Assembly (NCBI GenBank): GCA_963580455.1
Contig: OY756967.1
Coordinates: 13,228,501 to 13,292,500, forward strand
Direction of reading: 5' to 3'
Origin: Euonymus europaeus
Taxonomy: Eukaryota > Streptophyta > Magnoliopsida > Celastrales > Celastraceae
Length of the DNA: 64,000 bases
The notes below the pieces were generated by a model. It saw nothing but the letters and a program-made list of their open reading frames with translations, did no database searches and was not told where the DNA came from. A program made the translations under genes and the position numbers. This document shows positions 24,084 to 37,182 of this stretch, one piece after another (the stretch's first letter is position 1; each line of letters begins with the position of its first letter).

Positions 24084-26020
24084 CTATGGAGGTGCTTTTA
24101 ACGGTTTTGTCCATTTGTCATAGAAAGTTGGTGTTTTGGCATCGAAATAATCCTGGAAGCTCATTTTCGTAAAATTTAACATAAAAGAACAATAAAAAGT
24201 GTTCACCGAGCAACTTTGATTGTCCGAAGTTGCTCAACTCTTTCTATGGAGGAGCTTTTAACGGTTTTGTCCATTTCTCATACAAAGTTGGTGTTTTGGC
24301 ATCGAAATAATCTTGGAAGCTTATACTCGTAAAATTTGACTTAGTAGAACAATATAAATTGTACACCGAGCAACTTTGATTTTCCGAAGTTGCTCAACTC
24401 TCTCTTTGGAGGTGCTTTTAACGGGTTTGTCCATTTATCATAGAAAGTTGGTGTTTTGACATCGAAATAATCCTGGAAGCTCATTTTCATAAAATTTAAC
24501 ATAGAAGAATAATAAAAAGTGTACACCGAGCAACTTTGATAGTCCGAAGTTGCTCAACTCTCTCTATGGAGGTGCTTTTAACGATTTTGTCCATTTGTCA
24601 TAGAAAGTTGGTGTTTTGGCATCGAAATAATCGTGCAGGCTCATTTTCGTAAAATTTTAACATAAAAGAACAATAAAAAGTGTACACCGAGCAATTTTGA
24701 TTGTCCGAAGTTGCTCAACTCTATCTGTGGAGGAGCTTTTAACGGCTTTGTCCATTTGTCATAGAAAGTTAATGTTTTGGCATCGAAATAATCTTGGAAG
24801 CTTATACTCGTAAAATTTGACTTAGTAAAACAATATAAAGTGTACACCGAGCAACTTTGATTGTCCGAAGTTGCTCAACTCTCTCTATGGAGGAGCTTTT
24901 AACGGTTTTGGCCATTTGTCATAGAAAGTTGGTGTTTTGGCATCGAAATAATCCTGGATGCTCATTTTCGTAAAATTTAACTTAGAAGAACAATAAAACG
25001 TGTACACCGAGCAAATTTGATAGTACGAAGTTTCTCAACTCTCTCTATGGAGGAGGTTTTAACGGTTTTGTCCACTTGTCATAGAAAGCTGGTGCTTTGG
25101 CATCGAAATAATCCTGGCAGCTCATTTTCGTAAAATTTAACATAAAAGAACAATAAAAAGGGTACACCGAGCAACTTTGATTGTCCGAAGTTGATAAACT
25201 TTTTCTTTGGAGGAGCTTTTAACGGTTTTGTCCATTTCTTATAGAAAGTTAATGTTTTGGCATCCAAATAATCTTGGAAGCTTATATTCGTAAAATTTGA
25301 CTTAGTAGAACAATATAAAGTGTACACCGAGCAACTTTGATTGTCCGAAATTGCTAAACTCTCACTATGGAGGAGGTTTTAACGGTTTTGTCCATTTGTC
25401 ATAGAAAGTTGGTGTTTTGGCATCGAAATAATCCTAGAAGCTCATTTTTGTAAAATTTAACATAGAAGAACAATAAAAAGTGTACACCGAGCAACTTTGA
25501 TAGTCCGAAGTTTCTCTACTCTCTCAACGGAGGAGCTTTTAAAGGTTTTGTTCATTTGTCATAGAAAGTTGGTGTTTTGGCATCGAAATAATCCTGGAAG
25601 CTCATTTTTGTAAATTTTAACATAGAAGAACAATAAAAAGTGTACACCGAGAAACTTTGATAGTCTGAAGTTGCTCAACTCTCTCTATGGAGGCGCTTTT
25701 AACGGTTTTGTCCATTTGTCATAGAAAGTTGATGTTTTGGCATCGAAAAAATCGTGGAAGCTCATTTTCATAAAATTTAACATAAAAAAACAATACAAAG
25801 TGTACACCGAGCAACTTTGATTGTCCGAAGTTGCTCAACTCTCTCTATGGAGGAGATTTTAACGGTTTTGTCCATTTCTCATAGAAAGTTCATGTTTTGA
25901 CATCGAAATAATCCTGGAAGCTCATTTTCGAAATATTTAACATAAAAGAACAATAAAAGGTGTACACCGAGCTACTTTAATAGTCCGAAGTTGCTCAACT
26001 CTCTCTATCGAGGAGCTTTT

Positions 26021-26402
26021 AACGGTTTTGTCCATTTGTCATAGAAAGTTGCTGTTTTAGCGTCGAAATAATCTTGGAAGCTTATACTCGTAAAGTTTGA
26101 CTTAGTAGAACAATATAAATTGTACACCGAGCAACTTTGATAGTCCGAAATTGCTCAACTCTCTCTATGGAGGAGCTTTTAACGTTTTTGTCCATTTGTC
26201 ATAGAAAGTTGGTGTTTTGGCATCGAAATAATCCTGGAAGCTCATTTTCGTAAAATTTAACATAGGAGAATAATAAAAAGTGTACACCGAGCAATTTTGA
26301 TAGTCCGAAGTTGCTCAACTCTCTCTATGGAGGTGCTTTTAACGGTTTTGTCCATTTGTCATAGAAAGTTAATGTTTTGGCATCGAAATAATCCTGGAAG
26401 CT
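26021..26402. repeat. 3-mer tandem duplication, left copy
   Basis: The stretch matches 26501-26882 at exactly 480 bp. Shared rare variants are AATATAAATTG after TTTAGCGTCG or TTTAGTGTCG, and AACGTTTTTGTCC. The right copy has extra changes (GAAAAGTTTGAC, AGTAAAACAAT, CCATCTGTC). Confidence 0.75.
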
Positions 26403-26500
26403 TATACTCGTAAAATTTGACTGAGTAGAACAATATAAAGTGTACACCGAGCAATTTTGATTGTCCGAAGTTGCTCAACTCTCTCTATGGAGGAGCTTTT

Positions 26501-26882
26501 AACGGTTTTGTCCATTTGTCATAGAAAGTTGCTGTTTTAGTGTCGAAATAATCTTGGAACCTTATACTCGAAAAGTTTGACTTAGTAAAACAATATAAAT
26601 TGTACACCGAGCAACTTTGATAGTCCGAAATTGCTCAACTCTCTCTATGGAGGAGCTTTTAACGTTTTTGTCCATCTGTCATAGAATGTTGGTGTTTTGG
26701 CATCGAAATAATCTTGGAAGCTCATTTTCGTAAAATTTAACATAAGAGAATAATAAAAAGTGTACACCGAGCAACTTTGATAGTCCGAAGTTGCTCAACT
26801 CTCTCTATGGAGGTGCTTTTAATGGTTTTGTCCATTTGTCATAGAAAGTTAATGTTTTGGCATCGAAATAATCCTGGAAGCT
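26501..26882. repeat. 3-mer tandem duplication, right copy
   Basis: This is the partner of 26021-26402. The two diverge at about 26882, where this copy continues with a B-type monomer and the left one with an A-type. Confidence 0.75.
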
Positions 26883-27478
26883 CATTTTCGTAAAATTTAA
26901 CATAGGAGAATAATAAAAAGTGTACACCGAGAAACTTTGATAGTCCGAAGTTGCTCAACTCTCTCTATAGAGGTGCTTTTAACGGTTTCGTCCATTTGTC
27001 ATAGAAAGTTGGTGTTTTGGCATCGAAATAATCACGGAAGCTCATTTTCGTAAAATTTAACATAAAAGAACAATAAAAGGTGTACACTGAGCAACTATGA
27101 TTGTCCGAAGATGCTCAACACCCTCTATGGAGGGGCTTTTAACGGTTTTGTCCATTTGTCATAGAAAGTTGATATTTTTTCATCGAAATAATCTAGGAAG
27201 CTTATACTCATAAAATTTGAAATAGAATAACAATAAAAGGTGTACACCGAGCAAATTTGATGATCTGACGCTGCTCAACTCTCTCTATGGAGGACATTTT
27301 AACGGTTTTGTCCATTTGTCTTAGAAAGTTGCTGTTTTGGCATCGAAATAATCTTGAAAGCTTATACTCGTAAAATTTGACTTAGTTCAACAATATAAAG
27401 TGTACACCGAGCAACTTTGATTGTCCGAAGTTAATCAACTCTCTCTATAGAGGAGCTTTTAACGGTTTTGTCCATTTA

Positions 27479-28664
27479 TCATAGAAAGTTGGTGTTTTGG
27501 CATCGAAATAATCCTGGAAGCTCATTTTCGTAAAATTTAACGTAGAAGAACAATAAAAAGTGTACACCGAGCAACTTTGATTGTCCGAAGTTGCTCAACT
27601 CTCTCTATGGAGGAGCTTTTAACGGTTTTGTCCATTTGTCATAGAAAGCTGGTGTTTTGGCATCGAAATAATCGTTCAAGCTCATTTTCGTAAAATTTAA
27701 CATAAAAGAACAATAAAAAGGGTACACCGAGCAACTTTGATTGTCCGAAGTTGCTAAACTTTTTCTACGGAGGAGCTTTTAACGGTTTTGTCCATTTGTT
27801 ATAGAAAGTTAATGTTTTGGCATAAAAATAATCTTGGAAGCTTATACTCGTAAAATTCGACTTAGTAGAACAATATAAAGTGTACACCGAGCAACTTTGA
27901 TTGTCCGAAGTTGCTAAACTCTCAATATGGAGGAGGTTTTAACGGTTTTGTCCATTTGTCATAGAAAGTTGGTGTTTTGGCATCGAAATAATCCTGGAAG
28001 CTCATTTTTGTAAAATTTAACATAGAAGAACAATAAAAAGTGTACACCGAGCAACTTTGATAGTCCGAAGTTTCTCTACTCTCTCTACGGAGGAGCTTTT
28101 AAAGGTTTTGTTCATTTGTCATAGAAAGTTGTTGTTTTGGCATCGAAATGATCCTGGAAGCTCATTTTTGTAAATTTTAACATAGAAGAACAATAAAAAG
28201 TGTACACCGAGCAACTTTGATAGTCCGAAGTTGCTCAACTCTCTCTATGGAGGAGCTTTTAACGGTTTTGTCCATTTGTCATAGAAAGTTGCTGTTTTAG
28301 CGTCGAAATAATCTTGGAAGCTTATACTCGTAAAGTTTGACTTAGTAGAACAATATGAATTGTACACCGAGCAACATTGATAGTCCGAAATTGCTCAACT
28401 CTCTCTATGGAGGAGCTTTTAACGGTTTTGTCCATTTGTCATAGAAAGTTGATGTTTTGGCATCGAAATAATCCTGGAAGCTCATTTTCGTAAAATTTAA
28501 CATAGGAGAATAATAAAAAGTGTACACCAAGCAACTTTGATAGTCCGAAGTTGCTCAACTCTCTCTATGGAGGTGCTTTTAACGGTTTTGTCCATTTGTC
28601 ATAGAAAGATGGTGTTTTGGCATCGAAATAATCGTGGAAGCTCATTTTCGTAAAATTTAACATA
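27479..28664. repeat. 8-mer tandem duplication, left copy (no differences seen)
   Basis: I compared this 1186-bp stretch line by line with 28759-29944 (offset 1280, eight monomers) and saw no difference. The flanking mismatches are at 27478 (A against G) and 28665 (G against A). It includes rare variants such as CGTTCAAGC, GGCATAAAAATAATC, AAATTCGAC, CTCAATATGG, GAAATGATCC and GAGCAACATTG. Identity across so many rare sites points to a very recent duplication, or to a collapse or expansion error in assembly. Confidence 0.85.
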
Positions 28665-28758
28665 GAAGAACAATAAAAAGTGTACACCGAGCAACTTTGA
28701 TAGTCCGAAGTTGCTCAACTCTCTCCATGGAGGAGCTTTTAACGGTTTTGTCCATTTG

Positions 28759-29944
28759 TCATAGAAAGTTGGTGTTTTGGCATCGAAATAATCCTGGAAG
28801 CTCATTTTCGTAAAATTTAACGTAGAAGAACAATAAAAAGTGTACACCGAGCAACTTTGATTGTCCGAAGTTGCTCAACTCTCTCTATGGAGGAGCTTTT
28901 AACGGTTTTGTCCATTTGTCATAGAAAGCTGGTGTTTTGGCATCGAAATAATCGTTCAAGCTCATTTTCGTAAAATTTAACATAAAAGAACAATAAAAAG
29001 GGTACACCGAGCAACTTTGATTGTCCGAAGTTGCTAAACTTTTTCTACGGAGGAGCTTTTAACGGTTTTGTCCATTTGTTATAGAAAGTTAATGTTTTGG
29101 CATAAAAATAATCTTGGAAGCTTATACTCGTAAAATTCGACTTAGTAGAACAATATAAAGTGTACACCGAGCAACTTTGATTGTCCGAAGTTGCTAAACT
29201 CTCAATATGGAGGAGGTTTTAACGGTTTTGTCCATTTGTCATAGAAAGTTGGTGTTTTGGCATCGAAATAATCCTGGAAGCTCATTTTTGTAAAATTTAA
29301 CATAGAAGAACAATAAAAAGTGTACACCGAGCAACTTTGATAGTCCGAAGTTTCTCTACTCTCTCTACGGAGGAGCTTTTAAAGGTTTTGTTCATTTGTC
29401 ATAGAAAGTTGTTGTTTTGGCATCGAAATGATCCTGGAAGCTCATTTTTGTAAATTTTAACATAGAAGAACAATAAAAAGTGTACACCGAGCAACTTTGA
29501 TAGTCCGAAGTTGCTCAACTCTCTCTATGGAGGAGCTTTTAACGGTTTTGTCCATTTGTCATAGAAAGTTGCTGTTTTAGCGTCGAAATAATCTTGGAAG
29601 CTTATACTCGTAAAGTTTGACTTAGTAGAACAATATGAATTGTACACCGAGCAACATTGATAGTCCGAAATTGCTCAACTCTCTCTATGGAGGAGCTTTT
29701 AACGGTTTTGTCCATTTGTCATAGAAAGTTGATGTTTTGGCATCGAAATAATCCTGGAAGCTCATTTTCGTAAAATTTAACATAGGAGAATAATAAAAAG
29801 TGTACACCAAGCAACTTTGATAGTCCGAAGTTGCTCAACTCTCTCTATGGAGGTGCTTTTAACGGTTTTGTCCATTTGTCATAGAAAGATGGTGTTTTGG
29901 CATCGAAATAATCGTGGAAGCTCATTTTCGTAAAATTTAACATA
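28759..29944. repeat. 8-mer tandem duplication, right copy
   Basis: This is the partner of 27479-28664. After 29944 it runs straight into the T-cassette block, whereas the left copy runs into block G again. Confidence 0.85.
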
Positions 29945-30723
29945 AAAGAACAATAAAAGGTGTACACTGAGCAACTTTGATTGTCCGAAGATGCTCAACA
30001 CCCTCTATGGAGGGGCTTTTAACGGTTTTGTCCATTTGTCATAGAAAGTTGGTATTTTTTCATCGAAATAATCTAGGAAGCTTATACTCATATAATTTGA
30101 TATAGGAGAAAAATAAAAGGTGTACACCGAGCAACTTTAATGGTCTGACGTTGCTCAACTCTCTCTATGGAGGACATTTTAACGGTTTTGTCCATTTGTC
30201 TTAGAAAGTTGCTGTTTTGGCATCGAAATAATCTTGAAAGCTTATACTCGTAAACTTTAACATAGTAGAAGAATATAAAGTGTACACCGAGCAACTTTGA
30301 TTGTCCAAAGTTGCTCAACTCTCTCTATGGAGGAGCTTTTAACGGTTTTGTCCATTTATCATAGAAAGTTGGTGTTTTGGCATCGAAATAATCCGGGAAG
30401 TTCATTTTCGTAAAATTTAACATAGAAGAACAATAAAAAGTGTACACCGAGCAACTTTGATAGTCCGAAGTTGCTCAACTCTCTCTATGTAGGAGCTTTT
30501 AACGGTTTTGTCCATTTGTCATAGAAAGTTGGTGTTTTGGCATCGAAATAATCCCGGAAGCTCATTTTCGTAAAATTTAACATAGAAGAACAATAAAAGT
30601 GTACACCGAGCAACTTTGATAGTCCGAAGTTGCTCAACTCTCTCTATGGAGGTGCTTTTAACGGTTTTGTCCATTTGTCATAGAAAGTTGATGTTTTGGC
30701 ATCGAAATAATCCAGGAAGCTCA
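29465..30723. repeat. Block E4 (T-cassette block)
   Basis: The block matches 1301-2560 at offset 28164, then 28163 after the loss of one A near 30595 (CAATAAAAGTG). The right part is followed by an extra GGAGAATAATAA monomer that is not at the same place in the first copy. Confidence 0.8.
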
Positions 30724-31260
30724 TTTTCGTAAAATTTAACATAGGAGAATAATAAAAAGTGTACACCGAGCAACTTTGATAGTCCGAAGTTGCTCAACTC
30801 TCTCTATGGAGGTGCTTTTAACGGTTTTGTCCATTTGTCATAGAAAGTTTATGTTTTGGCATCGAAATAATCCTGGAAGCTCATTTTCGTAAAATTTAAC
30901 GTAGAAGAACAATAAAAAGTGTACACCGAGCAACTTTGATTGTCCGAAGTTGCTCAACTCTCTCTATGGAGGAGCTTTTAACGGTTTTGTCCATTTGTCA
31001 TAGAAAGTTGGTGTTTTGGCATCGAAATAATCCTGGAAGCTCATTTTCGTAAAATTGAACATAGGAGAATAATAAAAAGTGTACACCGAGCAACTTTGAA
31101 AGTCCGAAGTTGCTCAACTCTCTCTATGGAGGTGCTTTTAACAGTTTTGTCCATTTGTCATAGAAAGTTGGTGTTTTGGCATCGAAATATTCTTGGAAGC
31201 TCATTTTCGTAAAATTTAACATAAAAGAACAATAAAAGGTGTACACCGAGCAACTTTGAT

Positions 31261-31950
31261 AGTTCGAAGTTGCTCAACTCTCTCTCTGGAGGAGCTTTTA
31301 ACGGTTTTGTCCATTTGTCATAGAAAGTTGGTGTTTTGGCATCGAAAAAATCGTGGAAGCTCATTTTCGTAAAATTTAACATAAAAAAACAATACAAAGT
31401 GTACACCGAGCAACTTTGATTGTCCGAAATTGCTCAACTCTCTCTATGGAGGAGCTTTTAACGGTTTTGTCCACTTGTCATAGAAAGATGGTGTTTTGGC
31501 ATCGAAATAATCCTGGCAGCTCATTTTCGTAAAATTTAACATAAAAGAACAATAAAAAGGGTACACCGAGCAACTTTGATTGTCCGACGTTGCTAAACTT
31601 TTTCTATGGAGGAGCTTTTAACGGTTTTGTCCATTTGTTATAGAAAGTTAATGTTTTGGCATCAAAATAATCTTGGAAGCTTAGACTCGTAAAATTTAAC
31701 TTAGTAGAACAATATAAAGTGTACACCGAGCAACTTTGATTGTCCGAAGTTGCTAAACTCTCTCTATGGAGGAGGTTTTAATGGTTTTGTCCATTTGTCA
31801 TAGAAAGTTGGTGTTTTGGCATCGAAATAATCCTGGAAGCTCATTTTTGTAAAATTTAACAAAGAAGAACAATAAAAAGTGTACACCGAGCAACTTTGAT
31901 AGTCCGAAGTTTCTCTACTCTCTCTACGGAGGAGCTTTTAGAGGTTTTGT
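31261..31950. repeat. Block C3, shortened
   Basis: This is the usual block C order (AGTTCGAAG, CTCTCTCTGG, CCACTTGTCATAGAAAGATG, CCGACGTTGC, TTAGACTCG, TTTTAGAGGTTTTGTTC), but it breaks off near 31950-31970. There the sequence jumps to a TTGTTTTAGCGTTG monomer. Several monomers present in the other C copies are missing. Confidence 0.72.
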
Positions 31951-32461
31951 TCATTTGTCATAGAAAGTTGTTGTTTTAGCGTTGAAATAATCTTGGAAGC
32001 TTATACTCGTAAAGTTTGACTTAGTAGAACAATATGAAGTGTACACCGAGCAACTTTGATAGTCCGAAATTGCTCAACTCTCTCTATGGAGGAGCTTTTA
32101 ACGGTTTTGTCCATTTGTCATAGAAAGATGGTGTTTTGTCATCCAAAAAATCGTAGAAGCTCATTTTCATAAAATTTAACGTAAAAAAACAATACAAAGT
32201 GTACACCGAGCAACTTTGATTGTCCGAAGTTGCTCAAATCTTTCTATGGAGGAGCTTCTAACGGTTTTGACCATTTGTCATAGAAAGTTAATGTTTTGGC
32301 ATTGAATAATCTTGGAAGCTTATACTTTTAAAATTTGACTTAGTAGAACAATATAAAGTGTACACCGAGCAATTTTGATTGTCCGAAGTTGCTCAACTCT
32401 CTCTATGGAGGAGCTTTTAACGGTTTTGTCCATTTGTCATAGAAAGTTGTTGTTTTAGCGT

Positions 32462-33648
32462 CGAAATAATCTTGGAAGCTTATACTCGTAAAGTTTGACT
32501 TAGTAGAACAATATGAAGTGTACACCGAGCAACTTTGATAGTCCGAAATTGCTCAGCTCTCTCTATGGAGGAGCTTTTAACGGTTTTGTCCATTTGTCAT
32601 AGAAAGATGTTGTTTGGGCATCGAAATAATCCTGGAAGCTCATTTTCTTAATATTTAACGTAGAAGATCAATAAAAAGTGTACACCGAGCAACTTTCATT
32701 GTCCGAAGTTGCTCAACTCTCTCTATGGAGGAGCTTTTAACGGTTTTGTCCATTTCTCAAAGAAAGTTGGTGTTTTGGCATCGAAATAATCCTGGAAGCT
32801 TATTTTCGTAAAATTTAACATAAAAGAACAATAAATAGTGTACACCGAGAAACTTTGATAGTCCGAAGTTGCTCAACTCTCTCTATGGAGCAGCTTTTAA
32901 CGGTTTTGTCCATTTGTCATAGAAAGTTGGTGTTTTGACATCGAAATAATCATGGAAGCTCATTTTCGTAAAATTTAACAAAGAAGAACAATAAAAAGTG
33001 TACACCGAGCAACTTTGATAGTCCGAAGTTGCTCAACTCTCTCTATAGAAGTGCTTTTAACGGTTTTGTCCATTTGTCATAGAAAGTTGGTGTTTTGGCA
33101 TCGAAATAATCGTGGAAGCTCATTTTCGTAAAATTTAACATAAAAAAACAATACAAATTGTACACCGAGCAACTTCGATTGTCCGAAGTTGCTTAATTCT
33201 TTCTATGGAGGAGCTTTTATCGGTTTTGACCATTTGTCATAGAAAGTTAATGTTTTGGCATTGAAATAATCTTGGAAGCATATCCTCGTAAAATTTGACT
33301 TAGTAGAACAATATAAAGTGTACACCGAGCAACTTAGATTGTCCGAAGTTGCTCAACTCTCTCTATGGAGGAGCTTTTAACGGTTTTGTCCATTTGTCAT
33401 AGAAAGTTGCTGTTTTAGCGTCGAAATAATCTTCGAAGCTTATACTCGTAAAATTTGACTTAGTAGAACAATATAAATTGTACACCGAGCAACTTTGATA
33501 GTCCGAAATTGCTCAACTCTCTCTATGGAGGAGCTTTTAACGGTTTTGTCCATTTGTCATAGAAAGTTGGTGTTTTGGCATCGAAATAATTCTGGAAGCT
33601 CATTTTTGTAAATTTAACATAGAAGAAAATAAAAAGTGTACACCGAGC
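32462..33648. repeat. Block F, second copy
   Basis: This is the partner of 7978-9165. It has private changes (CTTAATATTTAACG, GAAGATCAATAA, GATGTTGTTTGGGC) and an additional 1-bp loss near 33625 (GAAGAAAATAAAAAG) next to the shared deletion near 33609. Confidence 0.72.
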
Positions 33649-33671
33649 AACTTTGATAGTCCGAAGTTGCT

Positions 33672-36600
33672 CAACTCTCTCTATGGAGGAGCTTTTAACG
33701 GTTTTGTCCATTTGTCATAGAAAGTTGGTTTTTTGGCATCGAAATAATCCTGGAAGCTCATTATCGTAAAATTTAACTTAGAAGAACAATAAAAAGTGAA
33801 CAACGAGCAACTTTGATAGTACGAAGTTTCTCAACTCTCTCTACGGAGGAGGTTTTAACGGTTTTTTCCACTTGTCATAGAAAGCTGGTGTTTTGGCATC
33901 GAAATAATCCAGGCAGCTCATTTTCGTAAAATTTAACATAAAAGAACAATAAAAAGGGTACACCGAGCAACTTTGATTGTCCGAAGTTGCTAAACTTTTT
34001 CTATGGAGGACCTTTTAACGGTTTTGTCCATTTGTTATAGAAAGTTATTGTTTTGGCATCAAAATAATCTTGGAAGCTTATACTCGTAAAATTTGACTTA
34101 GTAGAACAATATAAAGTGTACACCGAGCAACTTTGATTGTCCGAAGTTGCTAAACTCTCTCTATGGAGGAGATTTTAACGGTTTTGTCCATTTGTCATAG
34201 AAAGTTGGTGTTTTGGCATCGAAATAATCCTGGAAGCTCATTTTTGTAAAATTTAACAAAGAAGAACAATAAAAAGTGTACACCGAGCAACTTTGATAGT
34301 CCGAAGTTTCTCTACTCTCTCTACGGACGAGCATTTAGAGGTTTTGTTCATTTGTCATAGAAAGTTGGTGTTTTGGCATCAAAATAATCCTGGAAGCTCA
34401 TTTTTGTAAATTTTAACATAGAAGAACAATAAAAAGTGTACACCGAGCAACTTTGATAGTCCGAAGTTGCTCAACTCTCTCTATGGAGGAGCTTTTAATG
34501 GTTTTGTCTATTTGTCATAGAAAGTTGGTGTTTTGGCATCCAAAAAATCATGGAAGCTCATTTTCGTAAAATTTAACATAAAAAAACAATACAAAGTGTA
34601 CACCGAGCAACTTTGATTGTCCGAAGTTGCTCAACTCTTTCTATGGAGGAGCTTCTAACGGTTTTGACCATTTGTCATAGAAAGTTAATGTTTTGGCATT
34701 GAAATAATCTTGGAAGCTTATACTTTTAAAATTTGACTTAGTAGAACAATATAAAGTGTACACCGAGCAATTTTGATTGTCCGAAGTTGCTCAACTCTCT
34801 CTATGGAGGAGCTTTTAACGGTTTTGTCCATTTGTCATAGAAAGTTGTTGTTTTAGCGTCGAAATAATCTTGGAAGCTTATACTCGTAAAGTTTGACTTA
34901 GTAGAACAATATGAAGTGTACACCGAGCAACTTTGATAGACCGAAATTGCTCAACTCTCTCTATGGAGGAGCTTTTAACGGTTTTGTCCATTTGTCATAG
35001 AAAGATGGTGTTTTGGCATCGAAATAATCCTGGAAGCTCATTTTCTTAAAATTTAACGTAGAAGAACAATAAAAAGTGTACACCGAGCAACTTTGATTGT
35101 CCGAAGTTGCTCAACTCTTTCTATGGAGGAGCTTTTAACGGTTTTGTCCATTTGTCATAGAAAGTTAATGTTTTGGCATCGAAATAATCTTGGAAGCTTA
35201 TACTCGTAAAATTTGACTTAGTAGAACAATATAAAGTGTACACTGAGCAACTTTGATTGTCCGAAGTTGCTCAACTCTCTCTATGGAGGAGCTTTTAACG
35301 GTTTTGTCCATTTGTCATAGAAAGTTGGTTTTTTGGCATCAAAATAATCCTGGAAGCTCATTTTCGTAAAATCTAACTTAGAAGAACAATAAAAAGTGTA
35401 CACCGAGCAACTTTGATAGTACGACGTTTCTCAACTCTCTCTATGGAAGAGGTTTTAACGGTTTTGTCCACTTGTCATAGAAAGCTGGTGTTTTGGCATC
35501 GAAATAATCCTGGCAGCTCATTTTCGTAAAATTTAACATAAAAGAACAATAAAAAGGGTACACCGAGCAACTTTGATTGTCCGAAGTTGCTAAACTTTTT
35601 CTATGGAGGAGCTTTTAACGGTTTTGTCCATTTGTTATAGAAAGTTAATGTTTTGGCATCAAAATAATCTTGGAAGCTTATGCTCGTAAAATTTGACTTA
35701 GTAGAACAATATAAAGTGTACACCGAGCAACTTTGATTGTCCGAAATTGCTAAACTCTCTCTATGGAGGAGGTTTTAACGGTTTTGTCCATTTTTTCATA
35801 GAAAGTTGGTGTTTTGGCATCGAAATAATCCTGGAAGCTCATTTTTGTAAAATTTAACATAGAAGAACAATAAAAAGTGCACACCGAGCAACTTTGATAG
35901 TCCGAAGTTTCTCTACTCTCTCTACGTAGGAGCTTTTAAAGGTTTTGTTCATTTGTCATAGAAAGTTGATGTTTTGGCATCGAAATAATCCTGGAAGCTC
36001 ATTTTTGTAAATTTTAACATAGAAGAACAATAAAAAGTGTACACCGAGCAACTTTGATAGTCCGAAGTTGCTCAACTCTCTCTATGGAGGAGCTTTTAAC
36101 GGTTTTGTCCATTTGTCATAGAAAGTTGGTGTTTTGGCATCGAAAAAATCGTGGAAGCTCATTTTCGTAAAATTTAACATAAAAAAACAATACAAAGTGT
36201 ACACCGAGCAACTTTGATTGTCCGAAGTTGCTCAACTCTCTCTATGGAGGAGCTTTTAACGGTTTTGTCCACTTGTCATAGAAAGATGGTGTTTTGGCAT
36301 CGAAATAATCCTGGCAGCTCATTTTCGTAAAATTTAACATAAAAGAACAATAAAAAGGGTACACCGAGCAACTTTGATTGTCCGACGTTGCGAAACTTTT
36401 TCTATGGAAGAGGTTTTAACGGTTTTGTCCATTTGTTATAGAAAGTTAATGTTTTGGCATCAAAATAATCCTGGAAGCTCATTTTCGTAAAATTTAACTT
36501 AGAAGAACAATAAAAAGTGTACACCGAGCAACTTTGATAGTACGACGTTTCTCAACTCTCTCTATGGAGGAGGTTTTAACGGTTTTGTCCACTTGTCATA

Positions 36601-37182
36601 GAAAGCTGGTGTTTTGGCATCGAAATAATCCTCGCAGCTCATTTTCGTAAAATTTAACATAAAAGAACAATAAAAAGGGTACACCGAGCAACTTTGATTG
36701 TCCGAAGTTGCTAAACTTTTTCTATGGAGGAGCTTTTAACGGTTTTGTCCATTTGTTATAGAAAGTTAATGTTTTGGCATCAAAATAATCTTGGAAGCTT
36801 ATGCTCGTAAAATTTGACTTAGTAGAACAATATAAAGCGTACACCGAGCAACTTTGATTGTCCGAAATTGCTAAACTCTCTCTATGGAGGAGGTTTTAAC
36901 GGTTTTTTCCATTTTTTCATAGAAAGTTGGTGTTTTGGCATCGAAATAATCCTGGAAGCTCATTTTTGTAAAATTTAACATAGAAGAACAATCAAAAGTG
37001 CACACCGAGCAACTTTGATAGTCCGAAGTTTCTCTACTCTCTCTACGTAGGAGCTTTTAAAGGTTTTGTTCATTTGTCATAGAAAGTTGATGTTTTGGCA
37101 TCGAAATAATCCTGGAAGCTCATTTTTGTAAATTTTAACATAGAAGAACAATAAAAAGTGTACACCGAGCAACTTTGATAGT
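33672..37182. repeat. Block Q, second copy (3.5 kb)
   Basis: This is the partner of 11270-14780 at offset 22402. It retains the internal 7-mer duplication and both CCATTTTTTCATAG insertions. Private changes include GACGAGCATTTAGAGG near 34325, GTTGCGAAAC near 36385 and AATCAAAAGTGC near 36990. It ends where block C4 begins. Confidence 0.82.

Larger units (their letters stand above)
22870..27364. repeat. Heterogeneous satellite zone
   Basis: This zone mixes subtypes from several blocks and has many single-copy variants. It holds a diverged T-cassette block (23043-24083), units with an extra T in AAAATTTTAACAT (near 22893 and 24655), a 3-mer tandem duplication (26021-26882) and a further T-cassette near 27172. 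Apart from those I found no long, near-identical partner by eye, so it looks like the least homogenised part of the window. Confidence 0.6.
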
